Assembly (NCBI GenBank): GCA_030686995.1
Contig: CM060706.1
Span: 143,984,505 to 144,048,504, forward strand
Length of the DNA stretch: 64,000 nt
Source of the DNA: Artemisia argyi
Lineage: Eukaryota; Streptophyta; Magnoliopsida; Asterales; Asteraceae
Direction: 5' to 3'
Position numbers and translations under genes: made by a program. Shown here in pieces: positions 1 through 13,930 of this stretch. The notes beneath the pieces are model-generated. The model was given only the letters and a program-made list of their open reading frames with translations, was not told the DNA's origin and did no database searches. How positions within the stretch are numbered: position 1 is the stretch's first letter; each line of letters begins with the position of its first letter.

Positions 1-898
1 CAAGGCTTCATATAAGGCTAAAAGAGGCTCTAGTTAGACAATAATAGTAGTAGAAGCTTGTATATACATTCAGATGTAGGTATTCTAGTCATGTTGCTAA
101 TGTGACTCTCTTCCCCTCTCCTTTTTTTTTTATAGTAGTCTACCAGTTAATTAAATTGAGCATTTGACATTAGAGGAATATATCATGTTGTTAGTATCCG
201 TCTTTAATAATTAGACATGAAGGAAAATAGGCACCAACCATAAAAACCGAGACCACGGCAAAGCAATTATCTTTTTGCTGCTGAATTTTTACATAGTTTG
301 AGTACTGCGGTTATGTGGATTCTCAACTCCAACTTGTCCTTGTGCCTTGGTTAGATTCAAATTATTTCTTTTTAGCACTGTTTTGTCTAAAAGCAATGAG
401 TTATGTTTTAATATACTAAGCCTCAAGTATACGAGATGATCAATGGAAGGTTAGGATTCAACATAGTAGGACTCACATTCATAAACTTGAAACACTGATT
501 TTGTCAGATCAATTGTTAAGTAAAATGATGAAATTAGTTCTGCTTATTATCATCAGCTGCTTATGGTATATCTTTATCTTTGCTTGCTTCAATACATTGT
601 ATAGTAATTTAAACGTGATTGTCATGATGCTATATGAAAACTACTGTTTAACTTAAACCTAAAAGAGTCACTACTAAAGATCAATAGACGGTATATAAGC
701 TGTTCTCATGCCTTGTTGATACATGACATGAATAGTTTTTGTTACCAAGTTACGGTGATGCTCAATGCTTGAGGATTTATTCTCCATTATATCTTGTACT
801 CATGCACCAAATGTTGAATGAGTAACTGATGCAGCATCGTTTTAGTTTACCAAGACCAAGAATGATACTGATTTTAAAATATTTACATTTGAATTAAA
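1..898 (+). other. Intron or upstream part of the polymerase alpha gene
   Basis: No exon could be recognised here. The stretch is AT-rich and ends in a TTAAAG acceptor directly before the first recognisable polymerase alpha exon, so it is most simply one long intron. The 5' third of the gene (primase/p180-core-binding N-terminus) must lie left of the window. Confidence 0.5.
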
Positions 899-3800
899 GG
901 TCAAAGCAGGAAGCACATATCACAGCTGCTGTGTGGTCGTGAAGAATATGCAGAGATGCGTATATGCTATTCCCAGTGATTCCGTATTCGAAGACCCAGT
1001 CATTGCAAAACTTGAGCAAGATGTTAAAGACTCAAAAATGTTGCCTACAGCTTTTCACACCAAGCTTCATGTAATAGACCTTTTGCCTTGCTTCCTATGT
1101 TCCTTTTTCAACTTACATCATTATATTACTTGTATTATTAGCTAATATCTAATTATTACTAATGGTTTTGCTGGCTTCCTTACTGTTGCTTACATACATA
1201 TCTTTTACTTCATTAGGAAATGGCGTCTGGATTGAAGACCAATTTAACAAAACTTTTACTTGACCGAAATGTCTCAAACTTTAGCATGAAACCAGTCAAG
1301 GTGAGTTGCTTAGTCAAATTATGTTCACGATCAAACAGTCTTTTGCTAGCACTGTTAGTCAAATGTATCAGGATGATGCATATTTTTAATTCTTCATACA
1401 TTTTCAGAGGAATTATGCTTTTGAGAGATCTGATATAGAGCGCAAAGAGCATTATGTACTTAAAATCAGTTATCCATTCAAGGTATTTTGCACATTTTAC
1501 AAAGAAGATTAACAAGGTTATACTACCCTTATTTCTTGTCTCTTTTCTTATACACTTTAAATGTTGAAATTGCAGGACCCACCACTTCCTGCAGATCTTA
1601 AGGGAGAAACCTTCTGTGCTTTGCTTGGAACACATAGCAGGTATACTAACTTGTACTGTAATGTTTAACAACATATTACACTTGAACCTGTTGCAGTATT
1701 ATCTTGCACATATATGATGTATCATGTTAGAGACTTAGAGAATCTTATGTACACTTGAACTGGATGTGATGCATACAGTGCTTTGGAGCTATTTCTTATT
1801 AAAAGGAAGATAAAGGGACCCTCATGGCTATCAATTTCAAAGTTTACTAACTGTTCCACTGCTCAGCGTGTGAGTCCTCTAAATTTGCAGTGTGTAAAGT
1901 TCTTCGTAACATGCTTAAATTAGCATTTTGACGACATTGATTTGATTACACCTTGAACAGGTAAGCTGGTGCAAGTTTGAGGTTACCGTTGATTGCCCAA
2001 AGGACATTAAAGTTGCAACTAACCCAGAAAATACCAGAGAAATTCCTCCTGTGATTGTTACTGCAATCAATCTAAAAACTGTAATAAACCAAAAGCAAAA
2101 TACGAATGAAATTGCCTCTGCATCTGTAGTTTGCTGTCATAAAGCCAAGGTACTTGGATTAAATTTAGATGCTTTCACGTGGTTAAGTCATCAGTGTCAT
2201 GTTTTACATATATATTCTGCTACTTAAATTGAACATAAGATGATTATTTTAATCTAATGTATATCATGGCTTCTTATCTGATGTACCTTTCAGATTGATA
2301 CCCCTATGTTAGCCTCAGAATGGACAAGATCCGGAATGCTAAGCCATTTTACTGTTGTGCGTAAGCTTGAAGATGGTCTGTTTCCAATGGGGTTTAGCAA
2401 AGAGGCAGCAGATAAAAATGCAAAAGCTGGGTCAAACATCATTAGCACTGAGAGTAGGTAAGTTTTGGTATCAAATTGTTCTTAGTCTTATTTGAGAATT
2501 ATTTGTTTCCAGTTGCTCACATTCTGTCTGTTACTCATATTTGCAGTGAAAGAGCTTTGTTAAACCGGTTAATGATTGAGTTACACAAATTAGACAGTGA
2601 TATACTTGTTGGCCACAACATATCTGGATTTGATTTGGATGTTCTTCTCAACAGAGTCAAGGTAGAGATTTTATTAACACAAAGTTACTCTATGTTAATT
2701 CAATGTGTTCTGCTGTATGGTTGATTTACTGAATACATGGGAAAACTGATAGTTATGATTTGTAATATTATGAAAACTTTTTTCTAACTAATCCACTGAT
2801 AACTTGCTATTGCAGGCTTGCAAAGTTCCTAGCAGCATGTGGTCCAAAATAGGACGACTCAAACGATCTGAGATGCCTAGACTAAATAAAGGAAACACAG
2901 TGTTTGGCTCTGGAGCAAGTCCAGGAATTATGTCTTGCATTGCAGGCCGGCTTTTATGTGATACCTTTTTGTGTTCTCGTGACCTATTAAAGGAGGTGTG
3001 AAAACTTGGTTGAATAATAAAATCTTAGTGATTTATTTATATGGATTCTGAAAAACGGAATATTTCTTTCAGGTTAGTTATTCATTAACAGAACTTGCAA
3101 AGACTCAGTTAAATAAGAACCGGAAGGAAATTGCTCCACATGATATTCCTCGGCTATTTCAAAGCTCTCAAACTCTAATGGAACTTGTAAGTTTTGCTGG
3201 TCAATATAATTTTCTTAATAAGTGTTCTCAAAATATTAGTATGATTGCATTATGGATGTCATATGTTTCGTGGAATTACAGATTGAAACTGGGGAGACAG
3301 ATGCATGGTTGTCAATGGAACTAATGTTTCATTTATGTGTTCTTCCTCTGACACGTCAACTTACAAACATCAGTGGTAATCTCTGGGGAAAAACTCTACA
3401 GGTAAAAATAGTTAAAAGCATGAACTAATGTATACATTCACAAATCTTTTTGGGGGAGATAAATAACTGTTGCATGATATATATGTAAATGATTTCAGGG
3501 TGCTAGAGCTCAAAGAGTTGAATATCTCCTATTGCATGCATTCCATGCTAAGAAATTTATGGTACCAGACAAGTTTTATTCACCAAAGGAAAGCAAAACA
3601 GCAAAACGTAAACCCGATGGATCTGAGGACAAAGTAACAAATGATTTGGGTGTGAACGACGAGATAGAAAGTGAGCCTGTAAAATCCAAAAAATCAGCCT
3701 CCTATGCTGGTGGATTGGTGTTGGAACCGAAAAAAGGTTTATATGATAAATATATTTTACTTCTCGATTTTAACAGTCTCTACCCTTCTATCATTCAGGT

Positions 3801-6800
3801 TAGTCATGTCTCCACCATACTTGCCCCTTAGCTTTACAAATGTCTGCTGAGTAAACCTTATATGCTTTTTGTTTAACGAAACAGGAGTATAATATCTGCT
3901 TTACAACAGTAGAGAGATCAGATGATAGTTTAATTTCCCGCTTACCATCTTCAAAAGCAACGGGAGTTCTACCTGAGGCAAGGGACCATATCTCATCTAA
4001 AAGCATCTGTCTCAAAAAATTTGAATAATAAGTATTTTTATATGCTTTTACTTTCTGTAGCTGTTGAAAAATTTGGTTGAGAGAAGGAAAAGTGTAAAGA
4101 GATCAATGAAGGGTGCAACGGGTCTCAAACACCAACAGTTTGATATTCAACAGCAAGCACTGAAACTCACGGCTAACAGGTTTGTGTTCGCTAACATAAT
4201 TTTCCTCTTTTGTTGAATCCTTGTTTGTTTTACTAGTTTTCTTTTTTTCTTTTTGTCTTGTCTGCAGTATGTATGGATGCTTGGGTTTTTCTAATTCTAG
4301 ATTCTATGCCAAGCCACTTGCCGAACTTATCACACTACAAGTAAGAATGCTACAAATCTTTTCTTTAAAATATGGAATATTCATTATAGCACATATGGAA
4401 TTATCTCATGATATTCTTTTACAGGGGAGAGAGATTTTACAACAAACTGTTGATCTTGTCCAGAATAATTTAAACTTTGAGGTGATTTTTCTAATACAAA
4501 ACTATAGCTTTTATTGTTGTCTTAATTACCTTATTTTAAGCATGTTTATTTTGTGTCCAGGTGATTTATGGTGACACTGATTCAATTATGATCTATTCTG
4601 GACTTGACGATATTAACAAAGCCAAATCTATTGCTGGTAATGTCATCAGGGAGGTATGGTTTTTAACTGTAATACCAACATTAGATGGCTCTAACTTGGC
4701 ATACCATATTTATGTTAACTGGCTCGGTATTCTATTATGTACTAGGTCAACAAGAAATACAAGTGCTTAGAAATTGATCTCGATGGTCTTTACAAGAGAA
4801 TGCTGCTGCTAAAAAAGAAGAAATATGCAGCTGTGAAAGAGCAAATAAAAGATGGGAAAATCTACAAGGTACTTGATTATATACATTTTTTTCTATTTAT
4901 TCTTTGAACACTTGTATATTTTCAAGCAGTAGTTGCTAAATGATGTCAAATCTTTAGGTTATTGAGCGTAAGGGTCTTGATATGGTTCGGCGTGACTGGA
5001 GTTTGCTATCAAAGGAGACTGGAGATTTCTGCTTGGAACAAATATTATCTGAGCTGTATGTGTATTCGTGTGTATTTTTCACCACCATTCGCATCCTCAT
5101 CTTATAATACTTACCATTCTTGAACTCTTATACTGACAGATCATGCGAGGAAGTTGTTGAATCCATACATGAAAAACTCAGAAAGGTATATTCATAACCT
5201 TGTCTAATTATGATCAATTTAAACCAAATATATGGGGATGCAATTTTTCTATACAACTGTATCTGATAGTCTAGTAGGATTTACTCATAGCTTTCAAAAC
5301 GATCTAATGAATTCATATAAGCAGGTGCAAGAGGATATGAGGAATGGACAAATTGCTTTGGAGAAATATATCATTACAAAATCGTTAACCAAACCACCTG
5401 AAGCCTACCCAGATGCTAGAAGTCAACCTCATGTTGAAGTAAGTAATTTCACAAAATCTTTTGTCATGTCTCCCTCATCTTAATTATTATCTGACTTATT
5501 TGTTTATTAGTATTAATCAACTTGTCATATTATTATACAGGTAGCACTGAGGCTTCGGAAACTAGGATACACTAGTGGTTGTTCTGCTGGTGATACAGTT
5601 CCTTATATAATTTGCTGTGAGCAGGTTCGTGATGAAGGGTTTTACTCAGCGTATATTTATTCAGTATTCTTACTGTCGTTTCTTATCAAATAAATTGACA
5701 GGGGAAAGGTTCAAGTACATCAGCAGGGATTGCTCAACGTGCAAGACATCCTGATGAACTGAAAAAAGATAATGAGAACTTGATGATTGACATTGATTAT
5801 TATCTGGCACAGCAGGTAACATTTGCATATTGTAATGGTTTTTATATGCAATTCTTGTTTTATTACTGCTTCTGATTTTTTTTTTGCCCATTCAGATTCA
5901 CCCAGTAGTGTCACGTCTATGTGCATCTATAGAGGGTACAAGTCCATCCATGCTGGCTGATTGTTTAGGGCTTGATCCTTCCAAGGTATAGAGATGTTCT
6001 CTTTAAGCATTTAATAGGCATTAACAGTTCATTTATCATTTCAACAATGGACCATCATATGATAAAATTGGATCTTTGTTTACAATTATTATAGTTCCAA
6101 AGCAAATCAAGCGAAGTCGCAAACAATGATCATTCTGGCTCTGTTCTCGGAGTGGCAGATGATGAAGAAAGGTAGACACCTTTGAAATTGTGCTTTTAGT
6201 TTGTCTCTACTAATCAATTTCACAGTTGCATGACCAATGTAATGTGGATTGCAGATACAGGGGCTGTGAACCGTTAACTTTGTCATGTCCTGGCTGCTCT
6301 GGTACTTTTGACTGTCCATCTATAATCAGTTACATACGTACAGTAGCCCTTGAAAAATCAACAGACTTGCAAGATCAATCGTCCAACACCAGTTTCTGGA
6401 ACAAATTATGTTGCCCTAAATGTCAAGTAGAAGTCCCTTCAGTTTCAGTAGCCAACCAGGTAATACTTTGAATGAAGTAAACTTGACAACTTGATCGCAT
6501 CTTATCAGTTTTCATGTTTTAAGCATATACAATGTAAATAAACAAGGGGTGAGAATAAATTTTAAATTGTTGATCAGGTAAAAAAACGAGCTGAGCTGTT
6601 CATATCAACATACTACAAGGGATTAATGACGGTATGGAAGGACATGTCTCTTTTCTTTATATTGCTATGATTATTATATGAGAATACCGTTAATTAACTG
6701 ACCTTTGATGTAAAACTTTCAGTGTGATGATGAAACTTGCGACTATACTACACGAAGTTTGAACTTGCGAGTCATTGGGGACTCTGAGAGAGGAACTGTA

Positions 6801-7496
6801 TGTCCAAATTATCCTCGCTGTAATGGTCGTCTTGTGAGACAGGTTTTAATCTTGCTTCGACTCTAAAAAAACCTTTTATTTTGCCAACACATTGTACTGA
6901 AAATTGAAAGTTTACTTTGACCAGTATTCCGAGGCAAATGTGTACAAGCAGCTTTCTTATTTCTGCTATCTCTTGGATGTTAATAGGTGCATTGACAAGG
7001 TAATATGGCTGAATTAATTTAATTCAACACCGTAACTTTCACCTTTTAAGATTGATTATACCCATATAAGATATTAATCTTTATAATGAACAGTCAAACA
7101 GTACAACCAAAGAGCTATTGTCTGATTGTCTCATACATATCAGAAATTAAATTTAAAATTGAAAAATTTAGCTGTTTTTGTATGATTGAGCATTATGAAC
7201 AGTCAAACAGTGCAGCCATACAACTATTGTCTCATATATATCAAAACTTATTTTTGAAATTGAAAAATTCAGCTGCTTTTGTATGATTGCGATTATATAC
7301 GCATTAATATAAAGATAATTCTGAAAATTATGCTGATTATGTGTTTCAGGTTGAAGCTAAGTTCAAAAATTCAGTTGAGAAAGAGGTTGCTAGGATAACA
7401 CCTTTGGTTGAACTAGCCTCATTGACAGTTCAGAAGGTCAGGGATCGGTGCGGATATGGTTGGGTGAAACTCGGTGACTTATTTTCTACAAGCTAA
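899..7496 (+). CDS. POLA1: DNA polymerase alpha catalytic subunit, 3' part (multi-exon)
   Basis: Family B replicative polymerase that extends primase-made RNA primers in the nucleus as part of the Pol alpha-primase complex (ICURVATA2 in Arabidopsis). About 29 exons can be followed. The first, near 899-1075, reads [19 protein letters not shown]. The inactive exonuclease-like region has [19 protein letters not shown] (2600-2660). Polymerase motif A is [12 protein letters not shown] (3764-3800), motif B is [17 protein letters not shown] split by an intron (4160-4300), and motif C is [10 protein letters not shown] (4561-4590). The C-terminal zinc modules follow: CysA with [10 protein letters not shown]...CCPKC (6289-6425) and CysB with CDDETCDY...CPNYPRCNG (6722-6830). 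The last exon ends [15 protein letters not shown]...GDLFSTS with TAA at 7494-7496. Splice sites are GT-AG and phases stay open, so it looks functional. The N-terminal part is outside the window. Identity is very secure; single exon edges are approximate. Confidence 0.96.
7083..7290. repeat. Tandem duplication inside the penultimate polymerase alpha intron
   Basis: Two adjacent copies of about 105 bp start at ATAATGAACAGTCAAACAGT (7083) and ATTATGAACAGTCAAACAGT (7192). Both end in a TTAGCTG/TCAGCTG plus TTTTTGTATGATTG block. They differ by scattered substitutions and a roughly 10-bp indel, so the duplication is not recent. It lies wholly within the intron before the final exon. Confidence 0.85.
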
Positions 7497-7749
7497 TTGC
7501 TGTGAAAACTAAGAATCGGATATAATTAAGTTGCGCTAGAAGAAATACCAATTGGCTTGCAAATCATGGTCAAGAATTCAAGAAAAGTTGTGTGCATCTG
7601 TGATCAAAGGATGTTGCTGTGGCATGGATGATGACCTCAACTTGTATATAACATGTTTTTTTACCGAGTTCATTTTTGTAAGATGTGATTTAGAATGGAC
7701 AAATTTCATTTGTATTTATTAGTGTGTACTCTGTTTCCTCTAGTATTGT

Positions 7750-8400
7750 CAAACATGAACAAACAAGGTAAAATTGTGTTTCAAGAACTGAAGCCCTCTA
7801 TCTATGTATGATTAAAGTAAATTGAAACATGAACAAACAAGGTGAAAGTAAAATTGTGTTTCATGACTTCATCAGCTGAAACCCTTTACAAGAAAAATGA
7901 AAACATGAACAAACCAGGTGAAAGTGAAATTGTGTTTCATGACTTCATCAACTGAAACCCTCTATTGATGATTTGATGTAAGGATCAAATGAGAAATAAA
8001 AGTAGAAAGATGAGAATGAGAAGTAAACACAGACGCAATTTTCACGCATATTTCAGATGCACTTACAAAATAAGATTCATCTCATGAAATTATGGCTACA
8101 AACATTTCTCATTCTTCTTATTTAAGCAAATTGAAACATGAACAAATAAGGTGAAATTGTGTTTCAATAACTGAAATTCTTGCATGATAGAAGCAAAAAT
8201 GAAACATGAACAAACAAGGTAAAATTGAATTTCATCAACTGAAAGACCTTTATTAATGTATGATATAAGCAAATTGAAACATAACATACCCAAAAAATGA
8301 GACATGAACAAACAAGGTAAAACCGGATTTCATCAACTGAAAACCATTTATTAATGTATATATGATATAAGCAAATTGAAACATAACATACCCAAAAAAC
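7750..8400. repeat. Degenerate minisatellite between two convergent genes
   Basis: Six copies of a 68-100 bp unit are visible. Each opens with AAACATGAACAAACAAGGTRAAA and continues TTGTGTTTCAT...CAACTGAAA (starts near 7753, 7825, 7900, 8134, 8202, 8302). The last two copies also share a GATATAAGCAAATTGAAACATAACATACCC tail split over positions 8263-8290 and 8367-8396. A unique stretch at 7975-8130 interrupts the array. It fills the space between the polymerase alpha stop and the NAPRT stop. Confidence 0.85.
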
Positions 8401-8502
8401 CTTTAGACAAAAAAGCAAAATAACTATGTTCAAGAAAATATTTCATGAATGGCTGTATGATGTTGTCTTCTTTTTTTGAGTGTTTAAATAATATGTCAAT
8501 CA

Positions 8503-11500
8503 TTACTGCAGCTCCCCGACCGGTGCTTCATTGAGCCATAGAAAATGAATGAACTCGTATAACTTTGTGCTTACACTAACCTGCATAACCAAAATAATTA
8601 CATAAGTCATACTTTAGTTGTTAAGATATTCTTCTATTTCTATGCAAGCATTATAAATAGTCTACCTTGTAAGGGGTCGGATTCAATCTTCTCATGTGAT
8701 CAGTCCTCATTTGTTCCAGTTGCTTCATACAATGTTCTCTAATCTGCTCAAGTGTTGGCAATTCTTCTCTTGCTTTGTCTTCTAAGTATACATATCAATC
8801 ATACAATTAATTATTGAATGTAAAGTGATTACGTTTTTCATTTGGAACTTGTAGGTTGACAATAGTTAACACATTATAAATATAAAAGTCTCGAGTCTCA
8901 CCTGCACTTCCAGGCCAATAACACTTCATAAGCTCCTCGACACGTTGTGGCACCACATAAGCTCTCTTTGATTCACTAAATGGGTGTCGGCATAAAATCC
9001 TTTGGCCTGCCTGTACTTGACAAATGAGTACAAAACATTAATCACTTCCTCTATAACGATTCACAACAAACATATTAATCGAATATACACAAAGAACTAT
9101 ACCTTTGGAGGTGGTTCATTTTCCCCTGACATTATATCTACAAGCGCATAACCTTCCTTGCCATACAATCGAAAAGACCGCTTTTTACACGGGATGGAAA
9201 CCTAAAACCATACTATTCATATGTTATAATATATTCATAATACTTAAAAAAGGCAAATTAGTGATTCAAACCTTTGAGACATCTTCAGACAACTTTATAC
9301 GCGGTTGGTTATTTATCTCCACAAGCTTAAACACACAACCTAGAGCAGGCTGAGCAAAGCATGTAACCAAATTGGTTCCAATACCAAAAGAGTCAACCTC
9401 GTGGCCCTGACCAAAACAAGTAACCAAAATTAACATAGAATCTTCTTAACATGTTTGAAAAATGTTAACATAGATGGAATCATGACAATAAACCTGTTTG
9501 TTTAAAGCATCCAGTGTTTCCTCATTAAGGTCATTACTAGCAGTAATATTTGTTTTTCCAAAATCAGGAACCTTGAATTCCTTTTCAACGGTGTGAAAGA
9601 AGTTCCTTGTCTCGCATGATAGATAAGCAAGGTCCCCAGAGTCTAATCTAATGCCTTTTGCTTTGTAACTGCACAAAAAAATAAAAGAAATAAATAAACA
9701 CATTTGCATAAAAGATGGAAATTACGCATGATTAACATTTAAAAAACATACCCTAGATCATTTAGCGCTAGAGCAACGGCACAAAAATTAGGAACCCCGC
9801 TCCTCATCACCTTATCATACAGAAAAAAACAAGGATATATCAGGTAACTAATCAGTGAAATAGATAGTTTTATCATTAGAGTCGGCGCACTATAAAATGA
9901 TAAACAAATACTTATGGAAATTTTGTGACTTACATCATATGTATCCACAAGAGCCAGAAAGTTGTTCGGAAAAGCCAAGGCATATGAAACAAAAGCCGCT
10001 AGCTCACTTTGATTAGTTTCACCAAAAATACCCTCTGATGAACTTAACCGCTGAAACACACATTTCATAACACATTAGTTGCTATGTTGATATACAGTGA
10101 ATTGTTAACATGTTTAACTCTTGATCCACATGTACATTATCCAATCCAGTGTTATCGATTTCCAAAGCATATAAGGCCAAATATTTAACTCTTTTAGGAG
10201 ATTAATTTTTTACATTAATAATTTAACCACTTTTGAAACCATAACAGAAACAAACACTAAATTGCTATATCTGTGAAACTACAACTACACCTTGAGTTTG
10301 CCCAACCACGTCTGTGTGAGACTAACAAAATCCTTGCATTCTCTTGAGCCGTCATGACTTTTTAGAGACTTTTCTGTAATCTCATCAGGTCCCTAAATAT
10401 AAAATTTCACTAACATAAGGCGATAAAATACTAGCACGAACATATAAAGATAATGAGTAGAGCACGCAGAACTTTTACTGAACAGACAAAAAGGTTACTA
10501 ACCGTGAACGAGCTGACAAAAGCATGAGAATGGGTCCCACGAAGTGGTATTCCAAATAATTTTCCAGCTGCACAATTGCTATCGACACAAAATAAGAATA
10601 AAAGTGAGCCACATGATTAAACAACATTCTGATTCAAAGTTCATCAGAATACTTACCTTGTTGCATCAAAGCCTCCCATGTAGCAATATCTTGATGCTCC
10701 TACACCACCATCTGGGCCCTACATATGAAACAAACAAAAGATTCTCAACTTTAGAACCCATAAAATCAGTAAATAATACTCCGTATAAGAATATATAAAT
10801 AAAGTTCAAAACCTGTGCCCGCCGTAGCCCAAACTCAAGAAGAAGTTTGGATTTGCCGGCAACAAAACGGTGCCTAGCAGCATTTGTAGTGACTAAAGAA
10901 GCAAAATTTATAAGATTTACAAATGGCGTCTCTAATAGTTGAACCACCTGGAAGAAAAAAATAATGCCTTAGGAGTCTGGATGCTATTAAAAATAGATCG
11001 CTAAACAAACAAAAACGAGTTAATAAGACTCACAGCCACAGGGCCTTCAATCCTCATCAAGGGTACTTTTGGAAAGACAACAGATCCCTCAGCAATAGCA
11101 TACACCTCAACATCAGAACAATCTATTCCTGCTAGATAATCAAAGAATCCATCCTATAATCAATAATGAAAAATTGTTAGTAAATGACTCTTCTACCTTC
11201 AGAAACTTAATGATATACCAAACATGCCAGTAAACTTTGATTCTACTTGGTTGATGCTTACCTCACATGTGGGAGACAAACATTCTCTAACAAAAGCAAT
11301 CTCGTCCTTTGATAATTTAAAATTAGCAATAAACCTTATGCACTCTTCTAGACCTGCAAAAACCGTGTATTCCCCGCCAAATGGGTTCCTTCGGAAATAT
11401 AAGTCAAACCTGTAACATTCCCATGATTTTCAACAATCCAACATTCCCATGATTTTCAACAATCCAATTAGATCATACATAAGATTCAGCTTTAAAGTAT

Positions 11501-12367
11501 CCCTATAATAAGTGCAACATCAAAGAGGTAATCCATAATCATTTCTTCCAAATTCCATCCATTAAATGAAGAGTAATGACCGTAAATCACCAGATCATAT
11601 ATAACATTACACTGACTTTATGACACAGAACGATTTAAGGATTTCGAATCTTATTCCGTCAAGACAAAGCTCGGTTGCGTAGTTTCATAAATCAATAAGC
11701 ATTCCTCGTTACTTCCATTTATTATAATTTTCATTAGCTTAATACTAAGATAGGAAGGCCGACTAAGACATACAACATGAATACAACTATGATTATTTTT
11801 CCTTATTATCGGGCGAGTGGTTAGTGTCACCTCAATCTATGGTTTAGCAGTTGCATAAATCATGAAATTCTTTTTACCATGGACGGGCAAATAGTATGCA
11901 TCTTGAAAATGAAGATTCTTTATATATAACAAACAAAGCAACAGGTAAGTTTTTTCCATCCAAAATTGTGGGAGAAACAAGTGACTGTTTCCAATTCATA
12001 ATTGAATGTTATTTAACTTGGAGAAAACATATTTATATATCTTACACCATAAATGAGTCTGTCTCAAACATCTTCTTAAATATTTAAGATTAAAAAACAT
12101 AAACAAACATATCATATATATCCTTATTAATAAACCTAGTACACCAACATCCAGAATTATATATATTTAATAAAAAGAAACAGAAAAACATAAAAAAGGA
12201 GAAAAAAAGGAAACTAACACAGCACGGTCGTTATGTTTGGCAGCTTTCCAATAAGCATAGGCCATGGTGAACTGATAAAGATCTGTTAATAACGGTGTCA
12301 CCATTGGATTTGTGGGCCCATTTATTGTTCTTTTCTTCTCTTTAACAACGCCGCCGTTCGCTTCCAT
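8503..12367 (-). CDS. NAPRT: Nicotinate phosphoribosyltransferase (complete, about 15 exons)
   Basis: Converts nicotinate and PRPP (with ATP) to nicotinate mononucleotide, the first step of the Preiss-Handler NAD salvage route; the family is cytosolic. The ATG at 12365-12367 opens [20 protein letters not shown], followed by the family hallmark [20 protein letters not shown]. Exon 1 (12219-12367) joins exon 2 (11262-11409) in phase to give [20 protein letters not shown]. Later exons give [21 protein letters not shown] (about 11100), [23 protein letters not shown] (10900), [29 protein letters not shown] (10830-10660), GTHSHAFV (10520), FLALVDTYD (9950), [13 protein letters not shown] (9640), [17 protein letters not shown] (9530) and [16 protein letters not shown] (9390). 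The C-terminus ends NEAPVGELQ with TAA at 8503-8505. No break is seen. Intron 1 is the longest, at about 810 bp. The 5' flank (12368-12640) is pyrimidine-rich on the coding strand. Confidence 0.95.
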
Positions 12368-12636
12368 GGTTATGAAATCTTGTTTGTTTGTTTGTAGGGT
12401 TTGTTATATATTTATAAAAATGAAGAAGAAGATGTTTGTTCAACGAGAAAAAAACGTTGTTGGAAAAGAAAAGAGGGAGAAGAAATTTATGTTGTTGATG
12501 TTTTTGCCAATGCCATGACAAATTTATACAAGTTCTTGTTTTACTGTTTTACCCTTTTAACAACTTTTATTTATTTATTTATATTTTTTTTTATATTTGC
12601 TTAAGAATATAATCTATAGTCTATCCCCCTCCTCTA

Positions 12637-12900
12637 CTTTTTTTTTGAACGGTTACTTTCTTCAAGGGAAAACCATGTTTAATTCGAAACCCGATGGGAG
12701 GAAAACTTTCAACTTAAGCCGCCCGAAGGCACGACACTTAAATTGAAGTAAACCCTGCCTTCTCGAGATTCGAACCCTTGTGGGTCGAAACCTTCATTGA
12801 AGGACTTTGAAATCGTACCGACAGGGCATTGTGGTCCACAAGGAAGGACTTCCCGATTTGGTCACCCAAACCGGTACTACTCTCCACTAGGCACGCTTAA
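12637..12900 (-). repeat. Retroposed short repeat (SINE or LINE-tail like) with poly(A)
   Basis: On the minus strand a moderately GC-rich sequence ends in an A-run (the T-run at 12639-12647), which is typical of a retroposed copy. It contains a tRNA B-box-like string GGGTTCGAATCTCG (complement of 12765-12778). No convincing A-box was found at the expected distance and no target-site duplication was found. I recall very similar sequences as dispersed repeats in Asteraceae. It could be a SINE or the 3' end of a LINE. Confidence 0.5.
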
Positions 12901-12956
12901 CTGAATAAGACATGCCATTCTTGTTCATTCTTCAAAATATATTTCAAAACATAAAT

Positions 12957-13210
12957 TGCATTTCATCTTAAAATAAGTGTCAAGTTTGATTTTTTATAGT
13001 TTTTTTATTTAACTTTTATTTTAAATATTTTTATTTGTGTTATATAATATTTGATTAAAATTATACCAATGAAAATACATTTAAAACCTATTATATTTAT
13101 ATATTTTGCATCAAATATTATATAACACAAATAAAAATATTTATGGTCAAAGTTGAACAAGAAATACACCAAATAGTCAAACTGGACACTTATTTTAAGA
13201 CGGATGTAGT
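12957..13210. mobile_element. Stowaway-type MITE (Tc1/mariner) with long fold-back
   Basis: The ends are inverted copies: TCATCTTAAAATAAGTGTC on the left (12963-12981) and GACACTTATTTTAAGACGGA on the right (13184-13203). CTTAAAATAAGTGTC is the known Stowaway core. The interior folds on itself: the stretch around 13023-13052 is matched by its complement around 13108-13140. There is no coding potential. The outer edge is uncertain by a few bases. Confidence 0.8.
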
Positions 13211-13754
13211 AATCTTTTATTTACTTTGACACGTAAAAATTCAAACAATATTGCGATAATGAAATAGTTGTTTTAACAATGTTTTCACCGAACTAATCTT
13301 ACTTTCAATCCCGCTCTCAATACCGATCCATATTTCAATCCCAATACGCAATTATAACTATTTGTCGTTATAAAATCTCCTTACTATGCATGGATAATCG
13401 CATATAAGCAATAAAAGTTATATTTTTAGTTTGGATTTTAACAAAGTAAATATTTTAAACAATTAAAAAGGATTTTAATAAATAAGAATAAAATTTTATA
13501 AAGAGAATAGTTAGTTGATAATCTTTGAGGACACGGTACCCTCGGCTGGAGAGGGTTGCGCTGACCGATATGCTAGCGTATGGCGCGAAAACAACATTGG
13601 AGTTGGCGTCATCCGTTCTTGCGCCATCCAAGCCAGCCATGTGATTCGTTTTTTTATTTTTTATTATTTTTTTATCATTATTTTTTTTCAAATTGGAACG
13701 CTTAATAACAACTTTAAAAAAAAGAAGAAATGTTGGGGTGGGTCATAAGTAGCC

Positions 13755-13792
<38 letters not shown>

Positions 13793-13825
13793 ACCCACTT
13801 TTCCATTTTTTTCTTTTAAAAATCC
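13211..13825. other. AT-rich intergenic DNA upstream of the SANT-like pseudogene
   Basis: No gene was recognised. A short GC-richer block (13528-13640) precedes a T-tract at 13755-13785. Confidence 0.5.
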
Positions 13826-13833
13826 TATAAATA
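13826..13833 (+). promoter_or_regulatory. TATA box of the SANT-like pseudogene
   Basis: TATAAATA within a CCTATAAATATCCC context, about 97 bp upstream of the ATG at 13931 and followed by a C/T-rich leader. This is a standard plant promoter layout. Confidence 0.55.
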
Positions 13834-13930
13834 TCCCATTAATCTTCTAATTTTTATACATACTTCTATATTCATTTTCACATCTAAACTCAACAATATT
13901 TCTCTTACTTCTACCTCTAAACTAACAAAA

